Below, piece by piece: positions 1 through 7,942 of a stretch of DNA of 64,000 nt. The stretch comes from JAYZQT01 sp036136335 (GTDB taxonomy: Bacteria; Pseudomonadota; Alphaproteobacteria; MPNO01; UBA830). Within the stretch, counting starts at the first letter, position 1. Each line of letters opens with the position of its first letter. A program made the translations under genes and the position numbers. The notes under the pieces were generated by a model, which ran no database searches, was not told the DNA's origin, and worked only from the letters and a program-made list of their open reading frames with translations. The stretch is taken from assembly GCA_036136335.1 (NCBI GenBank), contig JAYZQT010000018.1, positions 34,115-98,114 on the forward strand, read 5' to 3'.

Positions 1-1
1 C

Positions 2-136
2 GCCCTGAACCTGCCACTGCTCTCAGTTCTTGGGATGCCCTTGGGGGTTCAGCTTCTGGGTTTTTACCGGGAAGACGAGGCCCTCACGGCACTTGGCCAT
101 TGGCTGGAACATGCCCTGATAGGGGCTGAGGGTTGA
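2..136 (+). CDS. Amidase C-terminus (partial, runs off the left edge)
   Basis: Only the last 44 codons are present, ending in TGA at 134-136. The peptide contains GMPLGVQLLG followed by FYREDEAL and a short amphipathic end. That is the usual C-terminus of amidase-signature enzymes (GatA/AtzF-like), where the conserved G-x-P-x-G-x-Q segment lies close to the end of the protein. The Ser-Ser-Lys catalytic region lies outside the window, so the substrate cannot be inferred. No terminator is obvious downstream, and the next gene is convergent. Confidence 0.7.
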   Translation, partial: ALNLPLLSVLGMPLGVQLLGFYREDEALTALGHWLEHALIGAEG

Positions 137-323
137 TTCATTATGAACACAAGGTTTCGTGCAAACTTTTGTCGGTAATTGCAGCCGCTAGGTGCTAACG
201 CCAAACTTACAGCAAGTGGGCAAGCGGTGCACTATCACAGCTAATCGGTAAACTTTTTGCACAACACGGTGCCTTAAACGGGGTTTTAGCGCGAAAGCGG
301 TATTATCCAGGTTAGGACACGGC

Positions 324-653
324 TTATTCTGAGTCGGCCATGCACGCCGTGCATAGTGGAGTGTGGGGCAGAAGCTCGAGGCGTTTTTCAGGAATTTTTT
401 CATCGCACTGGACACAGTATCCGTAGGACCCGTCTTCGATGCGTTTTAGCGCAGCGTTGATCTGTTGGGCTTCCTTAAGTCCCTGAACGCCCAAACCTTC
501 GAGTACTTCGTCGCCCGCGATTTCAGTCGCTCTTTCCTCGAAATCAGCCTCGGTTCCATGCTCTTTGAGATCTTCGTCGATTTCGCTCAGCTTCGATACC
601 AGTGCTTTCAGGCGTTCCTCGAGACGCGGTTTGAACCTTGCGGTATTAACCAT
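324..653 (-). CDS. DksA/TraR-family C4 zinc-finger protein
   Basis: A 109-residue protein with a charged N-terminal half predicted to form a helical hairpin, then a C4 zinc finger (C80, C83, C101, C104; spacing C-x2-C-x17-C-x2-C). That is the DksA/TraR arrangement. Family members bind the RNA polymerase secondary channel and modulate promoters in the stringent response. At 109 residues it is shorter than classical DksA (about 150) and closer to the small DksA-like proteins common in Alphaproteobacteria. The DxxDxA-type coiled-coil tip is not obvious, so its effect on RNA polymerase is uncertain. The ATG follows a GGAGAA ribosome-binding site. Confidence 0.85.
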   Translation of the reverse strand: MVNTARFKPRLEERLKALVSKLSEIDEDLKEHGTEADFEERATEIAGDEVLEGLGVQGLKEAQQINAALKRIEDGSYGYCVQCDEKIPEKRLELLPHTPLCTACMADSE

Positions 654-826
654 TGTCCATTTCTCCGTAACCTAATTACAGATGATATCGTACACCTAAC
701 CGTCTATCTGAACACACCATTTCAATACAATTATATAAAGATTTTCACGTAAACCTTTTATAATATGCTTTAAAAAAAGTACATTAAATATTGTTTAAAA
801 TACCTTTTTGTGAGTTCCCTCTCACC

Positions 827-1621
827 TTACGCGGCGGTCCAGCCCCCATCAATTGGAAGGGTGACACCAGTCACCATTGTGGAAGCCCGACTCGCGAGGT
901 AGAGAAGGCCCCCGGCCAGCTCCCACGGTTCGCCAAATCGTCCCATGGGGGTGGATGTCTCGATCGCATCGACGAGTTCGGGGTCTGATTGCATGCGTGC
1001 GGCGCTAAAGTTGGTCCGAAAAAAGGTGGGAGCAATCGCATTAACACGGATACCCTGTTCCGCCCATTCGACCGCCAGTGCTCGGGTGGCATTCACGAGC
1101 GCACCCTTGGTTGACTGATAACCGATGTGCGAGAAAAGGCGATTGCCGACAAGACCAACAATGGATGAAAGATTGATGATACGTCCATTACCGTGTTTGA
1201 ACATGTGCGGCGCGGCCGCCCGGCAACCTAGGACAACCGAGGTTAAATTGACCTCAAGAACGTCGTCCCAGTCCGCGTCGCTCATTCCGACTGTGGGGCC
1301 ACGCCGGGTGATACCTGCGTTGTTTAGGAGAATGTGCAGTCCACCAAGTGCATTTGCAGCCTCATCGATAGTACTTATAAGGGCCGGCCTATTCGCAACA
1401 TCGAGTTCGAGGGCTATGGCACGTCCGCCACCCTGCGTGATCTCAGCAGCGACGGCGTCAGCTTTTTCCTTGTCGATATCGGTTACAGCGACGGAAGCCC
1501 CTGCATTGGCGTAAATCATTGATGCTATCCGCCCGAAGCCATCACCACCACCGGTGACGAACGCCACTTCTCCGTCTAAACGGAATAGCTTGTCTATTTC
1601 CAGATCTGCATATGTGCTCAT
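827..1621 (-). CDS. Short-chain dehydrogenase/reductase (SDR)
   Basis: A 264-residue classical SDR. The dinucleotide-binding loop TGGGDGFG lies at residues 23-30, NNAG at about 100-103, and the catalytic Ser (about 152), Tyr168 and Lys172 (YQSTK) are present. D48 at the end of beta-2 (VTDID) suggests NAD preference. Family members oxidise or reduce secondary alcohols and ketones in the cytoplasm; this one is closest in style to gluconate/KduD-like dehydrogenases, but the substrate is not readable. Its start overlaps the stop of the upstream MFS gene (ATGA), so the two form an operon, and the transported compound is a likely substrate source. Confidence 0.88.
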   Translation of the reverse strand: MSTYADLEIDKLFRLDGEVAFVTGGGDGFGRIASMIYANAGASVAVTDIDKEKADAVAAEITQGGGRAIALELDVANRPALISTIDEAANALGGLHILLNNAGITRRGPTVGMSDADWDDVLEVNLTSVVLGCRAAAPHMFKHGNGRIINLSSIVGLVGNRLFSHIGYQSTKGALVNATRALAVEWAEQGIRVNAIAPTFFRTNFSAARMQSDPELVDAIETSTPMGRFGEPWELAGGLLYLASRASTMVTGVTLPIDGGWTAA

Positions 1622-2850
1622 AGCGAGTGCTCCTGTTCCCTTTTCCCTCGCCTCAGGATGTGCCTCAGAACGAAGGCCATTACGCAGACGATAGCGAGGA
1701 TTATGATTCCCATTACAAAAAATCCATCTGCGAGTGAATATTCCGCAACAATTACCCCCATGGCAACCGGCACCGATAGTGATGCCGTCCGATTTATAGT
1801 CGCGCGCAAACCTACACTTAATCCCTGTTGTTTCGTCTCAACGCCGCGGGTCAATATCGACAGAATCATTGGAAAGGCAGTTCCCGAAAACGCTCCGGTC
1901 GCGCAGGCGATCGCGAATAAGGACCAAAACGTGCTGAATAAGGGTGCGGTACAGAACGCGATAGTCGAAAGAGCGGTGGCGACAAGAACGAGCCAGTTAG
2001 CCGATATCCAGCGCGATAACCATCCAACTGATAGTCCGGCCATGCTACCCGAGAGTGCTATGCAACCGATAATGAACCCGATTTCAGTCTTGGTGAAATT
2101 GATTTCAGCCATATAGACGGCGAAAAAGGTATGTCGCATAGCATAGGTGCCTGCGAGAACAGCCGACACAACAATCACATACGCGACGATCGGGACCCTC
2201 AGCAGCGCAAAGCCCTCAGCGTATTGTGCCCATCGTGGCAGCAAGTCGATCAACGTTACGCGGGCGGCGGATCCCTCATCCATCTGCCGTGGAACAGCAG
2301 CAGTAATCAATACAAGCGCAAGCGACCATAATGAAACCATTCCGAATGCGCCCCATGGTCCCAGAAAGTCGAATGCCGCACCAGCGAGGACAGGACCGAG
2401 AAAATTGCCAAGTGTTGCGAGAAAGGTGAAACGGCCCATCAACTTGGGCTCCCCCTGGGTTAACCGGCCGACGAGTGCCTGCGCTCCAATCCAGGTGGCG
2501 ACGTGCAGAAACCCGACAACAATCTGAAGAACCAGCACTCCGGTAATACTCGGAAAGAGAGGGTAAAGAAGAACCATAGCGCTTCCTAAAATACCAAGCG
2601 TAAGTGTTACCTTCCGTGTCCCCAACCGGTCCATCACGGCACCGGTTTGAATAGAGAAAAACATGGAAAGAAGTGCACGCATCGAAATAGCCATCCCGAT
2701 CCAGAACGCGCTTGCGCCAATCTCCAAGGCCCATAGTGGAACAATCAGGGTCAGCATGGGAATTTGACTCAGGCTGAAGAAGCCGGTGCCAAATACGGCC
2801 GCACGACCTGAATGTATCGACTCGCTTGGGGCTGTACGGGAATCAGTCAA
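1618..2850 (-). CDS. MFS transporter, probable start TTG
   Basis: A twelve-helix major facilitator transporter. The MFS motif after TM2 is recognisable as GAVMDRLGTRK, and the C-terminal end is basic. The open frame reaches an ATG at 2973, but that would overlap the divergent dioxygenase start at 2925 and add 41 non-membrane residues. The TTG at 2850 follows a GGGGTG stretch and gives about 410 residues, the usual family length, so I prefer it. The stop overlaps the SDR start by four bases, implying translational coupling. The substrate is unknown; the neighbouring oxidative genes suggest a small organic acid or a degradation product. Confidence 0.85.
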   Translation of the reverse strand: MTDSRTAPSESIHSGRAAVFGTGFFSLSQIPMLTLIVPLWALEIGASAFWIGMAISMRALLSMFFSIQTGAVMDRLGTRKVTLTLGILGSAMVLLYPLFPSITGVLVLQIVVGFLHVATWIGAQALVGRLTQGEPKLMGRFTFLATLGNFLGPVLAGAAFDFLGPWGAFGMVSLWSLALVLITAAVPRQMDEGSAARVTLIDLLPRWAQYAEGFALLRVPIVAYVIVVSAVLAGTYAMRHTFFAVYMAEINFTKTEIGFIIGCIALSGSMAGLSVGWLSRWISANWLVLVATALSTIAFCTAPLFSTFWSLFAIACATGAFSGTAFPMILSILTRGVETKQQGLSVGLRATINRTASLSVPVAMGVIVAEYSLADGFFVMGIIILAIVCVMAFVLRHILRRGKREQEHSL

Positions 2851-2924
2851 AAAACACCCCAGAATTGCGTGGACGGTAGGAGGGCAATATAGTTGAGCTC
2901 TAACGCATCTTTTACGGGAAAGAC

Positions 2925-3773
2925 ATGGCCATGGCGACGGCGATTTCAGAAATGGAAGTGAGACCGCTTTCAAGTGCCTGTGGGGCGGAGATTTGTGGCG
3001 TCGATCTAACTAAGCCGCTGGAAGAGAAGACATTAAATTTGATCCGGGAGGCTTGGTACAAAAATCTAATAATCGTGTTTCGTGATCAGGATATGTCGAA
3101 TGAAGATCAGGTGCGATTTTGCAAGTACTTCGGTGAACTCGAAGAGGTCCGAACCGGCAGGTATGCCACAGAAGAGATGCGGCATACGATGATGATTACC
3201 AATGTAACTGATACAGGTATGATGACGGCACTGGAAAACGGGGATATGTGGTTTCACTCGGATCAGTGTTACTACGAATTTCCGTGCAGGGCTTCCACAT
3301 TGTATGCCATGGAGATTCCCAAGGTGGGGGGTAACACGCTATTTGCGAATTGTTATGCGGCCTGGGAAACGTTACCGACCGAATTGTCGACGTTTCTCGA
3401 TGGAAGAAAGGCTCATAATATTTATGACTATGCCGGCAATCCATTGAAACGTGGTGACGATGTAGATCCTGCCGCACCTTCGTACAGTCACCCCGTTGCG
3501 CGGACCCATCCGGAAACCGGGCGCAAGGCACTTTACGTCAATCGGCTAATGACAGATTTGATAGAAGGAACGTCGGCGGAAAAAAGTGCGAGTATATTGG
3601 AGCAGCTCTTTGAGCACAGCGAAAAACCAGAATTTGTTTATGAACACGTATGGCGAATAGGTGATTTCGTAATGTGGGATAACCGGTGTTCCATGCATGC
3701 GCGAACTGATTTCGATCCTGCAGAACGGCGTATGATGCGCCGGATCACGATTAAGGGCGAAGCTGTGCGCTAG
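2925..3773 (+). CDS. TauD/TfdA-family Fe(II)/2-oxoglutarate dioxygenase
   Basis: A 282-residue protein with the TauD/TfdA facial triad: H111-x-D113 (WFHSDQ) and a distal His at about 258 (CSMHAR), with a basic patch near R272 expected to hold the 2-oxoglutarate carboxylate. Family members hydroxylate a carbon next to a leaving group (sulfonate, aryloxyacetate and similar), using oxygen and 2-oxoglutarate. It is divergent from the MFS-SDR operon with only about 75 bases between likely starts, so the two units probably share a control region. It leads a rightward run that includes a haem-oxygenase-fold protein and a Pht5-like protein. The substrate is not inferable. Confidence 0.88.
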   Translation: MAMATAISEMEVRPLSSACGAEICGVDLTKPLEEKTLNLIREAWYKNLIIVFRDQDMSNEDQVRFCKYFGELEEVRTGRYATEEMRHTMMITNVTDTGMMTALENGDMWFHSDQCYYEFPCRASTLYAMEIPKVGGNTLFANCYAAWETLPTELSTFLDGRKAHNIYDYAGNPLKRGDDVDPAAPSYSHPVARTHPETGRKALYVNRLMTDLIEGTSAEKSASILEQLFEHSEKPEFVYEHVWRIGDFVMWDNRCSMHARTDFDPAERRMMRRITIKGEAVR

Positions 3774-3859
3774 TCAAATCAATCTGAAAGCAAATTGTGT
3801 TGACCGGTTGTGAAACTTGAACCTCCCCGAGGGACTGTCCGGCAACTTAAAATGACGTT

Positions 3860-3885
3860 GGAAACATTTTTGGGGGAATGTTTCC
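3860..3885. promoter_or_regulatory. Perfect 9-bp inverted repeat upstream of the haem-oxygenase-fold gene
   Basis: Arms GGAAACATT (3860-3868) and AATGTTTCC (3877-3885) flank an 8-base spacer and end 45 bases before the ATG at 3931. The repeat is not followed by a T-run, so it looks more like a repressor operator than a terminator for the dioxygenase gene. No regulator lies next to it. The protein that binds it is unknown. Confidence 0.4.
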
Positions 3886-3930
3886 ATTGCAATCTTGTGA
3901 TAGACAACCGCTAGGAAAGGACAACCAGAT

Positions 3931-4677
3931 ATGAGCGCTAAAACAGCTGTGGCTGGTCTCGATAAAGTCGTGGATGCCTACTCGAAACGGTCAAGGATCA
4001 TGAACGAGCCCATGACCAAAGGCCGTGCACATATGTTTGTATTGCAACATCGGCAGAACACAATGCAACGAAACTCTGTTCTTAAACTCCGGGTTGCAAC
4101 GAACTGCCCGGAATGGGACGTCAAGCTAGGGATTTTAGAGGCTTGTGTCGAAGAAATTGTTTCTGATACGGAGCACGGCGATGGCCGGCCGCACTGGAAA
4201 GTTCTAGAGGATCTGGGCGTTGACTGCGGTATGAAACGTGCACAGATACGCAACGCAAAGCTGCTCCCGTCGACACGGCTGGCGTGGCGTGCGTGGGATG
4301 GTTTGATGACCAACCGGCACTGGCTTTTGGGTCTGATGGCCAACACCTGTGCAGAACGTTCCAATATCCCCGGTTACGGGAAGGGTGAGGTGCGCAAAAA
4401 AGGCTGGTTCGGGAACGAGAACCGACGATGGGGAAAACTGTTCAATCTGTCTGATGTTCAAAAATTATTCTTTGGCATGCACTCCGAAGCCGACATCAAA
4501 CATTCCAATCTAGGGTGGAATACCGTTGCCAAATATGCAGGCAAGTTGAGGATGGAAGACGAGGTGATTGACGCATGTGAAGAAAACCTGATCGTGTGGG
4601 ACCACTATCTCAATGGTATTGCCGACGCGGGTGACGCGTTGGACAAGAAGTTGGGCTGGCGTCAAAAAGTTGCATAA
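3931..4677 (+). CDS. Haem-oxygenase-fold diiron protein (PqqC/TenA/HDO-like)
   Basis: A 248-residue, all-helical protein. Metal-ligand-type residues line up with the haem-oxygenase-like diiron oxidase (HDO) pattern: E74/E75, H88 (GDGRPHW), E142 (CAER) and the helix-6 signature H184-x3-D188-x2-H191 (HSEADIKH). The paralogue at 55600-56313 carries the same residues at nearly identical spacing. Characterised relatives include UndA, SznF, BesC and CADD, which use oxygen to break C-C or C-N bonds or hydroxylate amines; PqqC shares the fold without metal. The function here is unknown. Neighbours are a 2OG dioxygenase and a Pht5-like protein. The ATG follows AGGAAAGGACAACCAG. Confidence 0.72.
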   Translation: MSAKTAVAGLDKVVDAYSKRSRIMNEPMTKGRAHMFVLQHRQNTMQRNSVLKLRVATNCPEWDVKLGILEACVEEIVSDTEHGDGRPHWKVLEDLGVDCGMKRAQIRNAKLLPSTRLAWRAWDGLMTNRHWLLGLMANTCAERSNIPGYGKGEVRKKGWFGNENRRWGKLFNLSDVQKLFFGMHSEADIKHSNLGWNTVAKYAGKLRMEDEVIDACEENLIVWDHYLNGIADAGDALDKKLGWRQKVA

Positions 4678-4749
4678 GTCACACTGGTCGCAGGGAGCGA
4701 CACAGTTTCCGCTCGAAAACTGTCTTGACACCGTATTGAGAGACCGAAA

Positions 4750-5739
4750 ATGTCGGAATTGACCCTTACCTTTGCGGCGAGTGATTATGAACATACCCGT
4801 GATTTGACCCGCGGAGATATTCAAGCGGAAGGCATCGATTTACGTTATCTGAACCTTCAGATTGAGGAAACGTTCTTTCGTTTCATCAAATTTCGGGAGT
4901 GGGATGTGTCGGAAATGTCTTTCGGCAAATATATAGCGCTGAAGTCCCAAAACGACCAAAGTCTCACCGCCATTCCGGTATTTCCGTCCAGGGTGTTTCG
5001 ACAGTCATCGCTGTTTGTTGTGTCGGGTAGCAACCTGCAGGAAGCATCCGACCTCCGCGGCAAACGGATAGGTATACCGGAATGGGCGCAAACCGCGTCG
5101 ATCTATACCCGCGGCTGGCTGGCGCACGACATCGGCATTCCCCTCCAAGAGATTGAATGGATACAGGGGGGTGTCAACGATGCGGGCCGCCAGGAAAAAG
5201 TGACATTGAACCTGCCAGACGGTGTTTCCTCTACCCCGCGGCCTGATAGGTCCCTGACCGAGATGCTTCTTGGTGGGGAGATTGACTGCATAATGTCTGC
5301 CCATCCGCCCGCGCCGGTCGAAAATGCCGATGGGTCAATCCTGCATCTTTATCCGAACTACCGAGAGATAGAGGAACAGTATTACCGTGACACGGGGATT
5401 TTCCCGATCATGCATGTAATTGCGCTGCGGGGCGACGTATTCGAACAAAATCGTTGGATTGCGAAAAATCTGTTGAAGGCGTTTACAGAAGCCAAGGACA
5501 GGGCAATGTTGCGGGTTCAGGAAATGACGGCAACTCGTGTTCCATTTGCCTGGTGCTATGAAGGAGCACAAAAAGCACGACGGCTTTTCGGCGAAGATTT
5601 TTTTCCTTACGGGGTCGAAGCCAACCGCAAAACATTGGAAGCATTTCTGCGGTATGGATTTGAGCAAGGTGTCTGCCAACGCAAAGTTGAGGTGGAGGAG
5701 CTTTTCCCGGAAGAGGTGCAGGCGGAATTTCGTGTTTGA
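4750..5739 (+). CDS. 4,5-dihydroxyphthalate decarboxylase-like / periplasmic-binding-fold protein
   Basis: A 329-residue protein starting MSELTLTFAASDYEHTRDL, the opening seen in proteins annotated as 4,5-dihydroxyphthalate decarboxylase (Pht5) and related NMT1/ABC substrate-binding-fold proteins. The segment DLRGKRIGIPEWAQTASIYTR (about residues 99-119) is the typical first hinge of that fold. No signal peptide is visible, which fits a cytoplasmic enzyme rather than a secreted binding protein. Proposed role: decarboxylation of an aromatic or polycarboxylic acid. The family name is often transferred without proof, so the substrate is open. It lies 72 bases after the haem-oxygenase-fold gene, probably in the same operon. 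Confidence 0.7.
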   Translation: MSELTLTFAASDYEHTRDLTRGDIQAEGIDLRYLNLQIEETFFRFIKFREWDVSEMSFGKYIALKSQNDQSLTAIPVFPSRVFRQSSLFVVSGSNLQEASDLRGKRIGIPEWAQTASIYTRGWLAHDIGIPLQEIEWIQGGVNDAGRQEKVTLNLPDGVSSTPRPDRSLTEMLLGGEIDCIMSAHPPAPVENADGSILHLYPNYREIEEQYYRDTGIFPIMHVIALRGDVFEQNRWIAKNLLKAFTEAKDRAMLRVQEMTATRVPFAWCYEGAQKARRLFGEDFFPYGVEANRKTLEAFLRYGFEQGVCQRKVEVEELFPEEVQAEFRV

Positions 5740-5986
5740 GGAAAGGAAAAACCTGAACGGCATAAAAATCGGTGTGTGCCCAAACTCCTGATGGCACAGG
5801 ACAACCGGTTCAGAATAGGGATGGTCCCCAAACGATCAGAATTTCCCAATCGAAACATTGGGTCCCGGAATTACAGTTTTCGTGAATTTGCGGGCTCATT
5901 GGTTGCAAGAAACGCATGGAGAGAAACTTTCATGAAAACCAATATACCTTTCTTGGGAGATCATTTGTGATTGATAGAATCGTCGG

Positions 5987-6973
5987 ATGACCACACCTAT
6001 CGTTCTTGTTACCCATGCGGCACCGGATGATATTCGTATAGCAATTGTCAAAACTTTCGGACTTGAGGCGGATGTTCGGTTTCTTCCCGATTTATCAGTT
6101 TCAGAGCGGGCGTTTTCTATCCGCAATGCAACCGCTGTACTGACTTACGATCCGTTCAGCGACCTGGGACGCGAGGAGATGGCAAGGCTGGAATGCTGCG
6201 GGCTAATACAATGTTTAACAGCAGGCATTGACTACCTGCCTCTTAGTCAAATACCGCCAAATATTCCGATCGCCTATAACGCGGGAGGGTTCGCGGAACC
6301 AATGGCGGAACATGTAGTTGCGATGACAATGGCGGGTAGCAAGCGGCTGGCGGTGGAACATCGTCTGATGCAACAGGGAGAGTTTAACCAGTTCGTTCCC
6401 ACCAAAAGAATTGCTGGGGGCACCTGCGGAATTTTGGGATTCGGCGCGACGGGAAGAGAGGTCGGCCGCCTCATGCGGGGTCTTGGCATGCGTATAGAAG
6501 CAATTAACCGTTCCGGAAGAACCGAAGAAGCCGTTGATTTCATCGGCACTCTAGAAGATACGGACCGAATTTTAACAAACGCGGACGTTCTAGTCATAAC
6601 GCTTGCATTGACAAAGATTACTGAAGGCTTGATCGATGAGGATCGGCTATCTTTGATGAAGCCTGATGCTGTCCTGGTAAATGTGGCTCGCGGGGAAATA
6701 GTGGACGAGGATGGGCTTTACAATCACCTTCTGGCACATCCGGGTTTTACGGCCTGCCTAGAAGCGTGGTGGATTGAGCCGGTTCGCCACGGCCGGTTTG
6801 AAACAAAATATCCGTTCCTTGATCTACCCAATGTGATTGCCTCACCACACAATTCCGGGATGACGGAGGGCACGGTTTTGATCGGTGTCTGCCGCGGCGC
6901 GGAAAACGTACTGAGGTTCATAAGGGGTGACGAACCGAGGTTTGTCGCGACCGAAGACATAAAAATGCGCTAA
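5987..6973 (+). CDS. D-isomer-specific 2-hydroxyacid dehydrogenase
   Basis: A 328-residue NAD(P)-dependent dehydrogenase. The nucleotide-binding motif GFGATGREVG follows the catalytic-domain half, and the substrate Arg lies in NVARGEIVDEDGL. The acid-base His is in SPHNSGMT, where GxT is common after the His. Family members interconvert 2-hydroxyacids and 2-oxoacids (glyoxylate, hydroxypyruvate, phosphoglycerate and others). A 247-base gap separates it from the Pht5-like gene, so it may have its own promoter, but it is co-directional and could reduce an oxoacid product of that pathway. Confidence 0.88.
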   Translation: MTTPIVLVTHAAPDDIRIAIVKTFGLEADVRFLPDLSVSERAFSIRNATAVLTYDPFSDLGREEMARLECCGLIQCLTAGIDYLPLSQIPPNIPIAYNAGGFAEPMAEHVVAMTMAGSKRLAVEHRLMQQGEFNQFVPTKRIAGGTCGILGFGATGREVGRLMRGLGMRIEAINRSGRTEEAVDFIGTLEDTDRILTNADVLVITLALTKITEGLIDEDRLSLMKPDAVLVNVARGEIVDEDGLYNHLLAHPGFTACLEAWWIEPVRHGRFETKYPFLDLPNVIASPHNSGMTEGTVLIGVCRGAENVLRFIRGDEPRFVATEDIKMR

Positions 6974-7110
6974 CTTTTGGGCGGCTGAACTTTGATTCAT
7001 AGACCCATGTTTGAGAGTCTGTCATAGCAATATTGGGTTTGGGTGTAGGATTTATAAGCAAAATAGGGTCGGCCTCTCCTGGCAATCTGGATATAAATTT
7101 GGAGAAAAAA

Positions 7111-7593
7111 ATGCGCTCACTTTTTAAAATGGCTGAGCCGGTTGGTACATTGCTCAAAGAACGGGGGCAGACAATTGCTGTGTCAGAATCGGCGGCTGGA
7201 GGTCTTATCAGTGGAGCCCTCCTTTCGGTTCCAGGCGCTTCTGCCTATTTTCTCGGCGGAGCATCGGTTTATACGCAAACAGCGCGGCGCGGCCTGTTGC
7301 GCTTTAACGATGCCAAGGCACAAATGCGAGGCTCGACTGAGGAATATGCGCTACTGACAGCTTCAACCATCCTCACAATTTTTGAGGCGGATTGGGCAAT
7401 CGGGGAATCTGGTGCTGCTGGCCCTGGCGGTAACCGCTATGGTGATCCGGCTGGACACGTTGCACTAGCGGTGACGGGCCCAGCCACCGCCACCCGGATC
7501 GTCCAGACCGGAAATGCCGAGCGGGAGGAAAACATGTGGGCCTTCTGTAGGGGCGCACTCGACCTCCTTTACGAAACTATGTGTGCAGACTGA
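7111..7593 (+). CDS. CinA-family protein (PncC-like nicotinamide-nucleotide amidohydrolase)
   Basis: A 160-residue stand-alone CinA C-terminal domain. The fingerprint ESAAGGLISGALLSVPG and the later AGPGGNRYGDPAGHV match the family. PncC-type enzymes deamidate nicotinamide mononucleotide to nicotinate mononucleotide in NAD recycling. The open frame reaches a TTG at 7033, but the ATG at 7111 follows a GGAG-AAAAAA ribosome-binding site, so I use it. TGA at 7591-7593 is one base before the ATG of the ArsC-like gene. nadC, which makes nicotinate mononucleotide, lies 8 kb away. Confidence 0.82.
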   Translation: MRSLFKMAEPVGTLLKERGQTIAVSESAAGGLISGALLSVPGASAYFLGGASVYTQTARRGLLRFNDAKAQMRGSTEEYALLTASTILTIFEADWAIGESGAAGPGGNRYGDPAGHVALAVTGPATATRIVQTGNAEREENMWAFCRGALDLLYETMCAD

Positions 7594-7594
7594 G

Positions 7595-7939
7595 ATGATT
7601 GCCGTTTATGGAATCAAGAATTGCGACACCTGCCGTAAATCTCTCAAATGGTTGAAAGGTGAGGGTATAGAGCACTGTTATCACGATCTGAGTATCGACG
7701 GGTTGGATCGGGATTCTCTGCTCGTTTGGGTTGAGAGCATCGGGTGGAATAAGCTTTTGAACCGACGTGGCACAACCTGGCGAAACCTGCCAGAGTTCGA
7801 AAAGGAGGGGCTTGATGAAACGCGTGCCGTGAACCTGATGCTAGCCCACCCAACGTTGATAAAACGCCCGGTATTCGAGATCGGTCCCCGTGTGTTTGTC
7901 GGGTTCAGTGCGCAGACGCAGGGCGTGCTGAAGGGTTAA
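7595..7939 (+). CDS. ArsC/Spx-family thioredoxin-fold protein (YffB-like)
   Basis: A 114-residue protein beginning MIAVYGIKNCDTCRK with a C10-x2-C13 redox site, followed by LLNRRGTTWRNL and a late IKRPVFE segment with the cis-Pro. This is the pattern of ArsC-like reductases of the YffB/Spx type. Many of these do not reduce arsenate in vivo, and there is no ars operon here, so a general thiol or glutathione-linked redox role is more likely. The ATG at 7595 lies one base after the CinA-like stop, so the two genes are coupled. It is convergent with the TPP enzyme, four bases away. Confidence 0.83.
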   Translation: MIAVYGIKNCDTCRKSLKWLKGEGIEHCYHDLSIDGLDRDSLLVWVESIGWNKLLNRRGTTWRNLPEFEKEGLDETRAVNLMLAHPTLIKRPVFEIGPRVFVGFSAQTQGVLKG

Positions 7940-7942
7940 TTG

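Noticed and set aside
2851..2973. N-terminal extension of the MFS protein to an ATG at 2973
   Set aside because: It would overlap the divergent dioxygenase start and adds 41 residues unlike a transporter; the TTG at 2850 fits family length.
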